The notes beneath the pieces were generated by a model. That model was not told the DNA's origin. It searched no databases and was given only the letters and a program-made list of their open reading frames with translations. The position numbers were made by a program, and so were the translations under genes. From Sulfurimonas sp. (GTDB taxonomy: Bacteria > Campylobacterota > Campylobacteria > Campylobacterales > Sulfurimonadaceae), in assembly GCA_028689055.1 (NCBI GenBank), contig JAQTWZ010000005.1, positions 29,647-93,646 of the forward strand: DNA of 64,000 nt, in the 5' to 3' direction. The number at the start of each line of letters is the position of its first letter. Position 1 is the first letter of the stretch. Shown here one piece after another: positions 20,187-29,659 of this stretch.

Positions 20187-21554
20187 TTACAAAAGAATGA
20201 TAGTAGCTAGACCTAAAAAGCTAAAAAAGCCAACTACATCTGTCACGGTGGTAAGTAATACGGTACTTCCAATAGCAGGATCCACGCCGGCTCGCTGGAG
20301 CACAAGAGGGATCACAGAACCGAAAAAACCGGCACTAATGAGGTTGATAATCATCGAAAGTGCGATCACCACACCAAGCATCGGCATACTAAACCAGAAG
20401 TAAGCGATGATGCCTATGATAACGGCAAAAAGCAGACCGTTGGCTAAAGAGATGATGACCTCTTTGACGATAGTTTTTCTTGCGTCATCCCCTTCGATAT
20501 CTCCCAAAGCCATCTGGCGTACGGTAACGGTAAGTGTCTGCGTACCTGCGTTTCCACCCATAGAAGCTACGATGGGCATAAGTATCGCCAGAGCAACAAG
20601 TGACTGGATTGTTGTATCAAACATACCGATAACGATAGAAGCAGCGATAGCGGTGAGAAGGTTGAGCCCTAGCCAAATCGCTCGCGTTTTCCCGATCTCA
20701 AACATATCTTCTTCTTGCTCAGCTTCGTCATTGACCCCTGCAAGGTTGAAGATCTGCTCTGTCGCACTCTCTTCGATGATGTCATAGATGTCATCGGATG
20801 TAATCCTACCGATAAGTTTGTTCTTATCATCGACAACAGCGATAGCATTGAGGTTGTAGTTGGTAACCATCTCTACCACATCTTTGATATCTTCTTTGTG
20901 GTTTACGGAAAAGTTTTTATGTTTTTCAAAAGGAATATCTTCAAATTTGAGAGCGTGCTCAAAAATAATCAGCTCTTCAAGACCGACCGAACCCAAATAT
21001 TTATTGCGGTCGTTGATGAGATGAACATGCCAGATATTATCGACTTCACCGCTTTCTTTGAGCTCTTTGAGGCGGATAAGTGCATCACCGATTTTTTCAT
21101 TGATATTTGCACTAAAAAGTTCCGTTTGCATATATGCACCGGCTTCATCCTCTTCGTAAGCGATGAGTTGTTCGATGAGCTCTTTGTCTTCATCATCAAA
21201 TGACTGGAGGATATTTTGCGAAATCTCCTCATGTTCTTCACTGATGTTTTGGATGAGTGTGGCGGCATCATCGGTGTCCATTTTAGAAGCGATATCTGCG
21301 AGTTTTTTGACACTGAAGATATCTGCCGTCTCTTCTTGCACATAATCCGGAAGCTCAGATAAGACTTCCGCAAGCAGCTCATGTGGGATTTTTTTGAGGA
21401 GAGAGACATACTCTTCATTGCTGATATCTCTGAGTTCTAAAAGCTGCTCGGCGATGTCATAAGGGTGTACGGTGGAAGTGTTTTCTTCATATTGTTTGAT
21501 TTCAAAAAATATAAGTTCGATTAAATCTGTGAGCTCTTCTTTGTCTGTTTCCAT
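20187..21554 (-). CDS. mgtE: Magnesium transporter MgtE
   Basis: MgtE N domain, CBS pair, TM domain MGGNAGTQTLTVTVRQMALGDI. Confidence 0.95.
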   Translation of the reverse strand: METDKEELTDLIELIFFEIKQYEENTSTVHPYDIAEQLLELRDISNEEYVSLLKKIPHELLAEVLSELPDYVQEETADIFSVKKLADIASKMDTDDAATLIQNISEEHEEISQNILQSFDDEDKELIEQLIAYEEDEAGAYMQTELFSANINEKIGDALIRLKELKESGEVDNIWHVHLINDRNKYLGSVGLEELIIFEHALKFEDIPFEKHKNFSVNHKEDIKDVVEMVTNYNLNAIAVVDDKNKLIGRITSDDIYDIIEESATEQIFNLAGVNDEAEQEEDMFEIGKTRAIWLGLNLLTAIAASIVIGMFDTTIQSLVALAILMPIVASMGGNAGTQTLTVTVRQMALGDIEGDDARKTIVKEVIISLANGLLFAVIIGIIAYFWFSMPMLGVVIALSMIINLISAGFFGSVIPLVLQRAGVDPAIGSTVLLTTVTDVVGFFSFLGLATIILL

Positions 21555-21712
21555 CCGCTTCTCCTTATATAATAAGTGTGCAATTATACTTTTAGATATG
21601 TTTATTATTCTCTAAGTTGTGAAATAAGTTCAAATGTTTCAAACGCAAGGTCTGATAGTTAAAACAAAAAATACACAACATTTGATATAATCACTCGTTT
21701 TAGGGGGCTTTT

Positions 21713-22153
21713 ATGCAAAACAAAAAAATAGTCGGTAATGTGGAGATAATATCAATCTTAGATTTAGAACTCTTTGATTTGGATGCAAAAATAGATACGG
21801 GTGCGGACTCAAATGCCTTGCACTGCGATGATATTTTTGTAGATGAAAACAACAACGTTCACTTTAGACTTGTGGACGATGTTCATGAAGCTTACCACGA
21901 TAAAAAAATTGTTATGCCGCTCTATAAGCTCAAAAGTGTTCGCAGCTCAAACGGAGAACTGCAGCTTAGACCTTCCATCAAAGTTGATGTCTTGTTTTTT
22001 GGTAAAAAATACAAGGCTGTTATCTCCCTAACAAACCGTTCAGATATGAAATATCCTATGCTTATAGGAAGGAAATTTTTAAGCGGAAAATTTTTAGTAG
22101 ATGTGTCACAAGAATATTTAACAAAACAAATAACTAAAGGAAAAACCCTGTGA
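21713..22153 (+). CDS. RimK-associated retropepsin-like zinc protease family protein
   Basis: DAKIDTGADSNALHCDDI (DTGA motif), LRPSIKVDVLFFGKKYKAVISLTNRSDMKYPMLIGRKFL; upstream of rimK. Confidence 0.88.
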   Translation: MQNKKIVGNVEIISILDLELFDLDAKIDTGADSNALHCDDIFVDENNNVHFRLVDDVHEAYHDKKIVMPLYKLKSVRSSNGELQLRPSIKVDVLFFGKKYKAVISLTNRSDMKYPMLIGRKFLSGKFLVDVSQEYLTKQITKGKTL

Positions 22154-23076
22154 GAGTTTATATATTATCAAGAAATAAGGCACTCTATTCAACACAACGA
22201 CTCGTAGAAGAAGCAGAGGCAAAAGGCTGGGAAGTCAAAGTTATTGATTATTTAAAATGTACTATAGAAATCATGAAAGGGGAGTTGGTTATAAATTATC
22301 TGGGGAAAGTTTTACCGACTCCTGATGCCATTATCCCAAGAATAGGGGCGAGTAGAACATTTTACGGTACTGCAATGGTGAGACACTTTGAGATGATGGA
22401 TGTTTTTAGTACCTCAGGCAATCTGGCTATTGCGCGTAGTCGTGATAAACTCAGAAGTTTGCAGGTTCTCTCAAAGCATGGAGTCGATATGCCAAGAACG
22501 GTTTTTGCATCCAACAAATCAAGTGCAAAAGATGTAATAGCACTCAGCGGAGGTGTACCTCTTGTGCTCAAAATCCTTGAAGGGACGCAGGGTGTCGGTG
22601 TTGTTTTGGTCGATACGGAAAAGGCGGCAAAGTCTGTTCTTGATGCGTTTTATGGCATGGATGTAAACTTGCTCATCCAAGAATACATCGAAGAAGCGGG
22701 AGGTGCAGATATCCGTGCTTTTATCGTTGGCGGTGAAGTTGTGGGGGCTATGAAACGCCAAGGTGCCGAAGGTGATTTTAGATCCAATCTACATCAAGGC
22801 GGAAGTGCTACAATCTACAAACTCAACAGAAAAGAGAAGACAACAGCCCTTGCAGCCGCTAAAGCTATGGGACTCGGCGTGTGTGGCGTGGATATGATTC
22901 CATCAAAACGCGGTCCGCTTGTTATGGAAGTAAACTCATCTCCGGGTCTTGAGGGAATCGAAAAATCTACAAATATCAATATCGCCGCAAAAATCATGGA
23001 ATATATAGAAAAAAATGTGCCTCATAAATCGAGTGGTCTTATCAAAAAAGTCAAAAGAGACAATATTGGAGCTTAA
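22150..23076 (+). CDS. rimK: RimK-family ATP-grasp alpha-L-glutamate ligase
   Basis: FSTSGNLAIARSRDKLRSLQVLSKHGVDMPRT, AGGADIRAFIVGGEVVGAMKRQ, MEVNSSPGLEGIE. Confidence 0.94.
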   Translation: MRVYILSRNKALYSTQRLVEEAEAKGWEVKVIDYLKCTIEIMKGELVINYLGKVLPTPDAIIPRIGASRTFYGTAMVRHFEMMDVFSTSGNLAIARSRDKLRSLQVLSKHGVDMPRTVFASNKSSAKDVIALSGGVPLVLKILEGTQGVGVVLVDTEKAAKSVLDAFYGMDVNLLIQEYIEEAGGADIRAFIVGGEVVGAMKRQGAEGDFRSNLHQGGSATIYKLNRKEKTTALAAAKAMGLGVCGVDMIPSKRGPLVMEVNSSPGLEGIEKSTNINIAAKIMEYIEKNVPHKSSGLIKKVKRDNIGA

Positions 23077-23095
23077 AGGAGAGACGAAAAGAAAC

Positions 23096-24151
23096 ATGGA
23101 AGAATTTTACGATATTTTAAAACAGCTAATACGTATCCCAAGTGTTGTAGGTGCGGAGCATCCATTTTTTATGTTTGTCAAACGCGAGCTTGAAGAGCTT
23201 GGTGTGAGTGTAGAGTATTATGACGGTGTTTTGGTCGCAAAAGGCGATAAGCCTGAGAGTGGATATCTCTCTTCACACGCCGATAGACACGGGCTTTTTT
23301 GTACAGGGCACAATGAGTTTCAGTACGCTGCGTTTATCACAAAAAATCGCGCAGACTTGACGGGAAACTCAAACGCAGAACAGCTTTTACGCAATTTTAC
23401 TTCACGTTTTGTGGATGAAAAAGTCCAAGCCTATGAGCCGTGGTCGGGAGCTTATCTGGGGATAGGAACTATCAAAGAAGCTTTTTTGTGTAATAGAAGA
23501 AAAAATATCATCTTTAAAGTCGAAGGTTTTGACTATCTTTTTCCTTCAACGCCGATTGCGTTTATGGACAAACTTGAATTTCGCGGGGATATCATCTCTG
23601 CACAGCTTGACAATGTCATCTCTATAGCCATCATGATCTATATGTATCAGATAGGTTATCAAGGAACTGCGTTTTTCACGGCTTCTGAAGAGGCTGGAAA
23701 GAGTTGGAGATTTTTGCTGGAGTATTTCAAACGCTTCGATATTACAACCAATGAACTGCTTGTTTTGGACACAAGTCCTTATGAGAGACTTGAAGATATC
23801 AAAGCGATAGATATCGTGCTAAGAAATCGTGACTCAAACGCAGTCTTTCGTTCGCCACTCAAAGAAAAGATAAAAAAAATAGCCAAAAAAGAGGGTGTGC
23901 GTTATCACTTCAAAGATACCTATCTCAAAGAAAAAATGGCAAAAAATGGTACAAAAGGCTCTTTGGGAACCACAGAAATGGGGCGAATAATCCATGCGAC
24001 GAAGGGAGAGATACAAGGTACGACTCTGCAAATACCGACTATAGGTTATCACACGGTCAATGAAACAGCTTCGACAAAATCTGTAGAGAGTATCATCAAA
24101 GTCTTAAAGGGTTTGTACATAAATGAAAAAGTAAAAGAGAAGGCGGCGTAA
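23096..24151 (+). CDS. M42-family-like aminopeptidase
   Basis: MEEFYDILKQLIRIPSVVGAEHPF..., SSHADRHGLF, FFTASEEAGKSWRFL; ATG 23096 after AAAGGAGAG. Confidence 0.75.
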   Translation: MEEFYDILKQLIRIPSVVGAEHPFFMFVKRELEELGVSVEYYDGVLVAKGDKPESGYLSSHADRHGLFCTGHNEFQYAAFITKNRADLTGNSNAEQLLRNFTSRFVDEKVQAYEPWSGAYLGIGTIKEAFLCNRRKNIIFKVEGFDYLFPSTPIAFMDKLEFRGDIISAQLDNVISIAIMIYMYQIGYQGTAFFTASEEAGKSWRFLLEYFKRFDITTNELLVLDTSPYERLEDIKAIDIVLRNRDSNAVFRSPLKEKIKKIAKKEGVRYHFKDTYLKEKMAKNGTKGSLGTTEMGRIIHATKGEIQGTTLQIPTIGYHTVNETASTKSVESIIKVLKGLYINEKVKEKAA

Positions 24152-24173
24152 TAAACGCAGCCTTACATGAGCA

Positions 24174-24572
24174 CTAAACGAGTTGTTTGTAGAGAGAGTT
24201 GAGGTCTCCTAGAACCCAGATATCGATGATTTTTTCATCTTTTATCTTAAAAAAGGAAGCACCGTAATAGATGATATGGTTGCCTGTGGCTTCAAAATCA
24301 AGTAGTTTGCCGCTGTGTGTGCCGTTGTAGAGCGTGCGCGTGGCGACAAAATTGTTCTCAGCAACCATAATCTCAACAGAGTGATAAAGGTTGGGAATCC
24401 CCGCGATAATAGTATCAAAGTAGTTTAAAAACTCTTCTCTTCCTCTTGTCTCTATATTGAGCGAACCTCGAAAAACTATATCTTCGTGGAGAAGTTTTTC
24501 GACATAGGATTTATTCTGTTTATTCCATAAATTTTCATAGTATGAAGTGATGATTTGTTTTTTTGCTTTCAT
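24174..24572 (-). CDS. NTF2/SnoaL-like (ester cyclase-type) protein
   Basis: YYENLWNKQNKSYVEKLLHEDIVFRGSLNIETRGREEFLNYF. Confidence 0.75.
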   Translation of the reverse strand: MKAKKQIITSYYENLWNKQNKSYVEKLLHEDIVFRGSLNIETRGREEFLNYFDTIIAGIPNLYHSVEIMVAENNFVATRTLYNGTHSGKLLDFEATGNHIIYYGASFFKIKDEKIIDIWVLGDLNSLYKQLV

Positions 24573-24669
24573 GGTCTCTCAAGCGTTGAAATTTTCGCAA
24601 TTATACTTGAATTTGTGAAATTAGTATATAATCATTTTCTTATGTAAATGAATAAAAAAAGGAGATGAT

Positions 24670-26265
24670 GTGCTAGGAATCATTGTTGCGACACTGTTTA
24701 TTGCCCTTGCAACCAACATTCTTTTGAGAAAGTTTGAGCTGCCTACGATTATCGGCTATATTTTTACGGGAACGATTATCTCTTATCTTTTTGGGCTGCA
24801 TGAGGCTGTGAACAACCATGAGCTCAAAGAGATAGCTGAGTTTGGTATTGTGTTTTTGATGTTTACTATAGGTTTGGAGTTTTCTTTAAAGCATTTGAGA
24901 GATATGAAATATGAAGTGTTTGTCGTGGGTACGCTGCAGATACTTATAACAGCCGGTATAGTCTTACTCACCTCTTATTATCTTCTCGGGATAGACAAAT
25001 ATAGCGCACTCGTTCTCTCTATGGCAATCGCTATGTCTTCAACAGCCATCGTTCTCAAGACATTCAACGAAACAGGTGAGATAAACAAGCGATACGGAAA
25101 AAATGCTTTAGGTATTTTGATAATGCAGGATATTGCGGTTATCCCGATTCTCATCATCATCGGGGTGATAAGTTCTCAAGAGAGTTCTTTGAGAAGTGTT
25201 GTTGCAGAAGTCACATTGGGTGTTATCATCCTGCTTGGGGCAATGTATGTTATAGGGAAGTATCTTCTCAACCCTTTTTTCAATCAAATAATCAAAACAA
25301 AGTCCGATGAACTTTTTATGGGTTCTATACTTTTTTTAGCTATTGGGGCATCTTATGGAGCGAATCTTCTTGGTTTTTCTTACTCTTTGGGTGCTTTTGT
25401 AGCCGGTATGCTTATCGCGGAGACAAAATATAAACATCAGGCGCAGGCCGATCTGATTCCATTTCGGGATATTCTTTTGGGTATCTTTTTTATCACGGTG
25501 GGAATGCAGATTCGTTTTGATATTATTTTTGAATATCTCCATTTTGTAGCATTACTGCTTATCTCGATTATGTTTGTCAAGTTTGTCGTGATTTATCTTT
25601 TGATACGCATGAGCAAGCTCAATAATAGAAGAACAACACTCAAAACAGCTTTCTCATTGATTCAGATAGGAGAATTTTCCCTTGCGATTTTAGAGTTGGC
25701 ACGTGTCAACTTCATCATAGAAGCCTCTTATAGTCAAGTGATGATTGTAACTATTGTTATTTCGATGATTCTCACTCCTTTGATACTGAAAAATCTCAGC
25801 GCTATAGCTGACTTTTTTATCAAAGAAGAATATACGGATATGGATAAAAGTTTTCAAAGTAACCCTTTTGAAGAACATCTCGTCGTCTTAGGTTATGGAG
25901 AGTTTGGTCAGAGTGTCGTCGCACGTCTCAAAGCCGATGGTGAGCTGTATATTATCGTAGAAAACAATATGGAGCAGTTTCGTTTGGCAAGGGAAAATAA
26001 TGAACCTGTTATCTTCGGATCGGCTGCAAATCGGGAGATACTTAAAAGTGCTTACCTTGATAAAGCCAAAAAAATCATCGTGGCGATTGACAATCCAAGA
26101 AAACTTCATATCGTATGCGAAAATGTCAAAAACATCATTGCAAGCGATAAAATAATCGTAAAAGTGCACTCATTCAAAGAGCAAGATTCCTTGCTTGAGA
26201 TGGGTATTACGAATATTATTGTCGAAAATCAAGCAACCATAAAAGAACTTCATAACTATATATAG
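24670..26265 (+). CDS. CPA2 monovalent cation:proton antiporter (KefB-like) with TrkA-N domain
   Basis: Na+/H+ exchanger domain plus LVVLGYGEFGQSVVARLKADG NAD-binding domain. Confidence 0.9.
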   Translation: MLGIIVATLFIALATNILLRKFELPTIIGYIFTGTIISYLFGLHEAVNNHELKEIAEFGIVFLMFTIGLEFSLKHLRDMKYEVFVVGTLQILITAGIVLLTSYYLLGIDKYSALVLSMAIAMSSTAIVLKTFNETGEINKRYGKNALGILIMQDIAVIPILIIIGVISSQESSLRSVVAEVTLGVIILLGAMYVIGKYLLNPFFNQIIKTKSDELFMGSILFLAIGASYGANLLGFSYSLGAFVAGMLIAETKYKHQAQADLIPFRDILLGIFFITVGMQIRFDIIFEYLHFVALLLISIMFVKFVVIYLLIRMSKLNNRRTTLKTAFSLIQIGEFSLAILELARVNFIIEASYSQVMIVTIVISMILTPLILKNLSAIADFFIKEEYTDMDKSFQSNPFEEHLVVLGYGEFGQSVVARLKADGELYIIVENNMEQFRLARENNEPVIFGSAANREILKSAYLDKAKKIIVAIDNPRKLHIVCENVKNIIASDKIIVKVHSFKEQDSLLEMGITNIIVENQATIKELHNYI

Positions 26266-26280
26266 TTCCTATCTTTACTA

Positions 26281-26313
26281 AACTTACTTTAGTCTATTGG
26301 ACTAAAGTAAGTT
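26281..26313. terminator. Perfect inverted repeat between antiporter gene and htpG (terminator or operator)
   Basis: aacttactttagtc-tattg-gactaaagtaagtt: perfect 14-bp arms, 5-nt loop; only a weak T-run follows. Confidence 0.5.
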
Positions 26314-26382
26314 GATTTTAGTTGCATTTATTAACCTTTTTTTGTTAAAATCCTGAAAATTTTTACTCAAAAGGAATTTACT

Positions 26383-28275
26383 ATGGCAAAACATCAATTT
26401 CAAACAGAAGCAAATCAAATCTTACATCTTATGATTCACTCACTTTATTCAAACAAAGAAATTTTTCTTCGTGAGCTCGTATCAAACGCTTCGGATGCAC
26501 TTGATAAGTTAAACATGCTTGTTTTAACAGACGAAAAATATAAAAATGTTGCGTTTTCACCGCGTATCGATATCGTTGCGAACAAAGAGGCAAAAACTTT
26601 AACCATCAGAGATACGGGTATCGGTATGAACGAAGAAGATCTCATGAACAACCTCGGTACAATCGCAAAATCAGGGACAAAAGCTTTCCTACAAAATCTC
26701 ACAGGTGATCAGAAAAAAGATTCCAATCTTATCGGTCAGTTCGGTGTCGGTTTTTATGCATGTTTTATGGTCGCACACAAAGTAGAAGTAACGACTAAAA
26801 AAGCAGGCGAAGATCAGGCATTTTTATGGACGAGTGCAGGTGATGGTGAGTTTGAGCTAGAAAACGCAACACAAGATGGGCACGGAACGACTATCGTAAT
26901 GCACCTCAATGATGATGAAGATGAGTTTTTGGAGACATACAGAATAGAGAGTATCATCAAAAAATACTCAAACCATATCCCATTTGCTATTTTTATGGAC
27001 AAAGAAAAATTTGTTCCTGCGAAAAAAGATGATGATGGCAAAGAGATAGAACCAAGCAGAACGGATATCGAAAACACGCAAATCAACCGTGCAAACGCTC
27101 TTTGGAGTATCTCAAAAAATGAGATAAAAGATGAAGAGTATAAAGATTTTTATAGCTCAATAGCACACTCTTCAGAAGAACCGCTCGCTTGGATGCACAA
27201 CAAAGCAGAAGGTGCTATAGAATATACGACACTTTTTTATATCCCAAGCAAAGCACCTATGGATATGTATAGAGTGGATTATCAAACAGGTATCAAACTC
27301 TATATCAACCGCGTTTTCATTACGGATGATGAAAAAGAACTTATGCCTACATACCTGCGTTTCCTTCGTGGTGTGATTGATTCAAAAGATTTGCCTCTGA
27401 ATGTCTCTCGTGAGATTTTACAGTCAAACGCAATCATGGCAAAAATCAAAAACGCGTCTGTGAAAAAAGTGCTCTCAGAACTTGCAAAACTTGCTAAAAA
27501 TGATAAAGAAAAATATGACAAATTTTACGCAGAGTTTGGAAATGTCCTCAAAGAAGGTCTCTACAATGACTTTGCAAACCGTGAAAAAATCTTGGAACTA
27601 TTACAGTTTAATAGACTCAATGCAAGCGAAAAAACTACAATCGAAGAGTTTGTCGCAAATGTTGACCAAGAGAAAAAAGAGATTTATTATATTATAGGAA
27701 AAACTTCACTTGCTATGCTCAAAAACTCTCCTTCACTAGAGAGATTTAAAGCACGCGGTATAGATGTATTGCTCCTCAATGAAGAAGTTGACACTATCAT
27801 CTTCCCTATGGTTACAGAATATAAAGAGTATAAACTTGTGCCTGTTGCAGATGCAAAGTTTCAAGAGAGTGAAGAGGAGAAAAAAGCTGAAGAAGAAGTT
27901 GCAAAGACGTATGAAGGTTTGGCAAAAGAGTTCAAAAATGCACTCGGTGAGAGTGTAAAATCTGTTGAAACGACTTTTGATCTGACGGATTCTCCGGTTG
28001 CTATCAAAATAGACAAAGAAGATCCATCTTATATGATGGCACAGATGATGAAACAGATGGGACAAGGCGGTGATATGCCTGCTCCAGCACCGATACTCAT
28101 GATAAATCCAAAACATGAACTGATGCTTAAACTCAAAGAATCATCGGATGTAAACTTGATAAATGATGCCGCTCATGTACTTCTTGACCAAGCAAAACTT
28201 TTTGATGGACAAGAACTATCAGATACTGCCGACTTTATAACAAGACTCAATAGAATAATAAGTAAAGCATTATAA
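26383..28275 (+). CDS. htpG: Molecular chaperone HtpG
   Basis: FQTEANQILHLMIHSLYSNKEIFLRELVSNASDALDKL. Confidence 0.97.
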   Translation: MAKHQFQTEANQILHLMIHSLYSNKEIFLRELVSNASDALDKLNMLVLTDEKYKNVAFSPRIDIVANKEAKTLTIRDTGIGMNEEDLMNNLGTIAKSGTKAFLQNLTGDQKKDSNLIGQFGVGFYACFMVAHKVEVTTKKAGEDQAFLWTSAGDGEFELENATQDGHGTTIVMHLNDDEDEFLETYRIESIIKKYSNHIPFAIFMDKEKFVPAKKDDDGKEIEPSRTDIENTQINRANALWSISKNEIKDEEYKDFYSSIAHSSEEPLAWMHNKAEGAIEYTTLFYIPSKAPMDMYRVDYQTGIKLYINRVFITDDEKELMPTYLRFLRGVIDSKDLPLNVSREILQSNAIMAKIKNASVKKVLSELAKLAKNDKEKYDKFYAEFGNVLKEGLYNDFANREKILELLQFNRLNASEKTTIEEFVANVDQEKKEIYYIIGKTSLAMLKNSPSLERFKARGIDVLLLNEEVDTIIFPMVTEYKEYKLVPVADAKFQESEEEKKAEEEVAKTYEGLAKEFKNALGESVKSVETTFDLTDSPVAIKIDKEDPSYMMAQMMKQMGQGGDMPAPAPILMINPKHELMLKLKESSDVNLINDAAHVLLDQAKLFDGQELSDTADFITRLNRIISKAL

Positions 28276-28395
28276 GTTTTTAATATGAGTGCATTTGTAG
28301 CACTCATAAAAATATGATAAATTTTAATCTTGATTTTCTCTACTTTGCAAAGAAGTATGTTATCTTGCTTAAATGATTAAATTCCAGAGAGCAGA

Positions 28396-28881
28396 ATGAA
28401 CAAATCCAAAGAAGATCTTATTAAAGCATTTCTAGTGAGTGCTAACAACCTTTGTAAAGAAGTGCTGCTCAATGATTTGAAAGATCTTCAGATTGCAGGA
28501 TATGTTTACTCTTCAAAGGAAGCTGTAGAAGAGTTGGGGCTAGATGATGATCTTGTACATCATCTGGTTGAAGATTATGTAGCGCAGGTTATGAAATCTA
28601 TCTACACTTTTGCGGATTATCTTTTAGAGTTGAAGATTGCTCAAAAAGCAAATAGAACACTTGATTACACACCACTCAGAGAACTAGCACACAAAAATCT
28701 TGGTGTCGCAAGAAATCTTCGTATCAAAGACGCAGAAAAACTGCTTTTTGAACTCATGAAAAAAGATGATTTGGAATATCTCGAACTTTGCATACAAGCA
28801 TTGCAAGCCTGCACTATCAAGCTAAAACCCGTCTGCGCCTACAACACCGTCACAATGATAAAAATCAAAAAAACATTATAA
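28396..28881 (+). CDS. Hypothetical protein
   Basis: 161-aa ORF with good coding appearance. Confidence 0.65.
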   Translation: MNKSKEDLIKAFLVSANNLCKEVLLNDLKDLQIAGYVYSSKEAVEELGLDDDLVHHLVEDYVAQVMKSIYTFADYLLELKIAQKANRTLDYTPLRELAHKNLGVARNLRIKDAEKLLFELMKKDDLEYLELCIQALQACTIKLKPVCAYNTVTMIKIKKTL

Positions 28882-28883
28882 TT

Positions 28884-29045
28884 TTATTGAAGAGAACGAG
28901 AGACTTCTTCAAGTTTATTTTGAGGTTTTGTCAAGAATTTTTCTTCTTTGTCTAAGGGCAAGACAAAAGCAAGTAAGATAAATATAAATGAAAAAACGAT
29001 AGCACTTAAAATGCTAAGTACAACTTTCAATTTAAAATCATCCAT
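28884..29045 (-). CDS. Small single-TM protein (53 aa)
   Basis: Hand translation MDDFKLKVVLSILSAIVFSFIFILLAFVLPLDKEEKFLTKPQNKLEEVSRSLQ*; absent from the supplied ORF track; divergent from the next gene. Confidence 0.5.
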   Translation of the reverse strand: MDDFKLKVVLSILSAIVFSFIFILLAFVLPLDKEEKFLTKPQNKLEEVSRSLQ

Positions 29046-29079
29046 AGTGACCCTCTTTTTTAGTGTGATTTATTATAAC

Positions 29080-29601
29080 ATGTTAAAATCATATATGCAT
29101 AAACTATCTTCTTTTTTAGTACTATTGTCGTGGAGTGTTTTGCTTGCAAAAGAGCCGAATCTTGCGATACTTCAAAGTGTCGTCTCAAATGACACACAAA
29201 AGTTTTCTCAAGGAAAGTCTCATTTTGTTTGCAAGCCGTACGGGGTTGTAACACTGGAAAAACTTTATAATGCAAGTACAATCGACTCTTTATGCAGAAA
29301 AAGTGTGGATGGCTTTTATGCACAAGATCCAAACATGAGATATTTTTCTCTTCGTTTGCTGAAACCTATGCAAACTTATCATGTAGAGTTTCAAAACAAA
29401 AGCTGCGTTTTATATGCCAAGGGTGAAAAAACACTCTCAGAGCTTCTTTTGGCAGAAGGTTTGGCTTTTATAAAACCTGCGTTTGACGATGAGGTTTTTA
29501 ACGCTGTTTTTTTTAAAGCACAAATGACCGCAAAACTTTCCAAAAAAGGCTTGTGGCGGGAAAATATACTCAAAGAGTGCATGGTTGAGTCGAAGCTTTA
29601 G
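29080..29601 (+). CDS. Secreted SNase-like (thermonuclease-fold) protein
   Basis: Signal peptide; C-terminus LLLAEGLAFIKPAFDDEVFNAVFFKAQMTAKLSKKGLW resembles the SNase C-terminus. Confidence 0.55.
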   Translation: MLKSYMHKLSSFLVLLSWSVLLAKEPNLAILQSVVSNDTQKFSQGKSHFVCKPYGVVTLEKLYNASTIDSLCRKSVDGFYAQDPNMRYFSLRLLKPMQTYHVEFQNKSCVLYAKGEKTLSELLLAEGLAFIKPAFDDEVFNAVFFKAQMTAKLSKKGLWRENILKECMVESKL

Positions 29602-29659
29602 TGACTGAATATAATTTGGACGCGTTCGAATTATATGAGATTTATTAGTAGGAATAATT

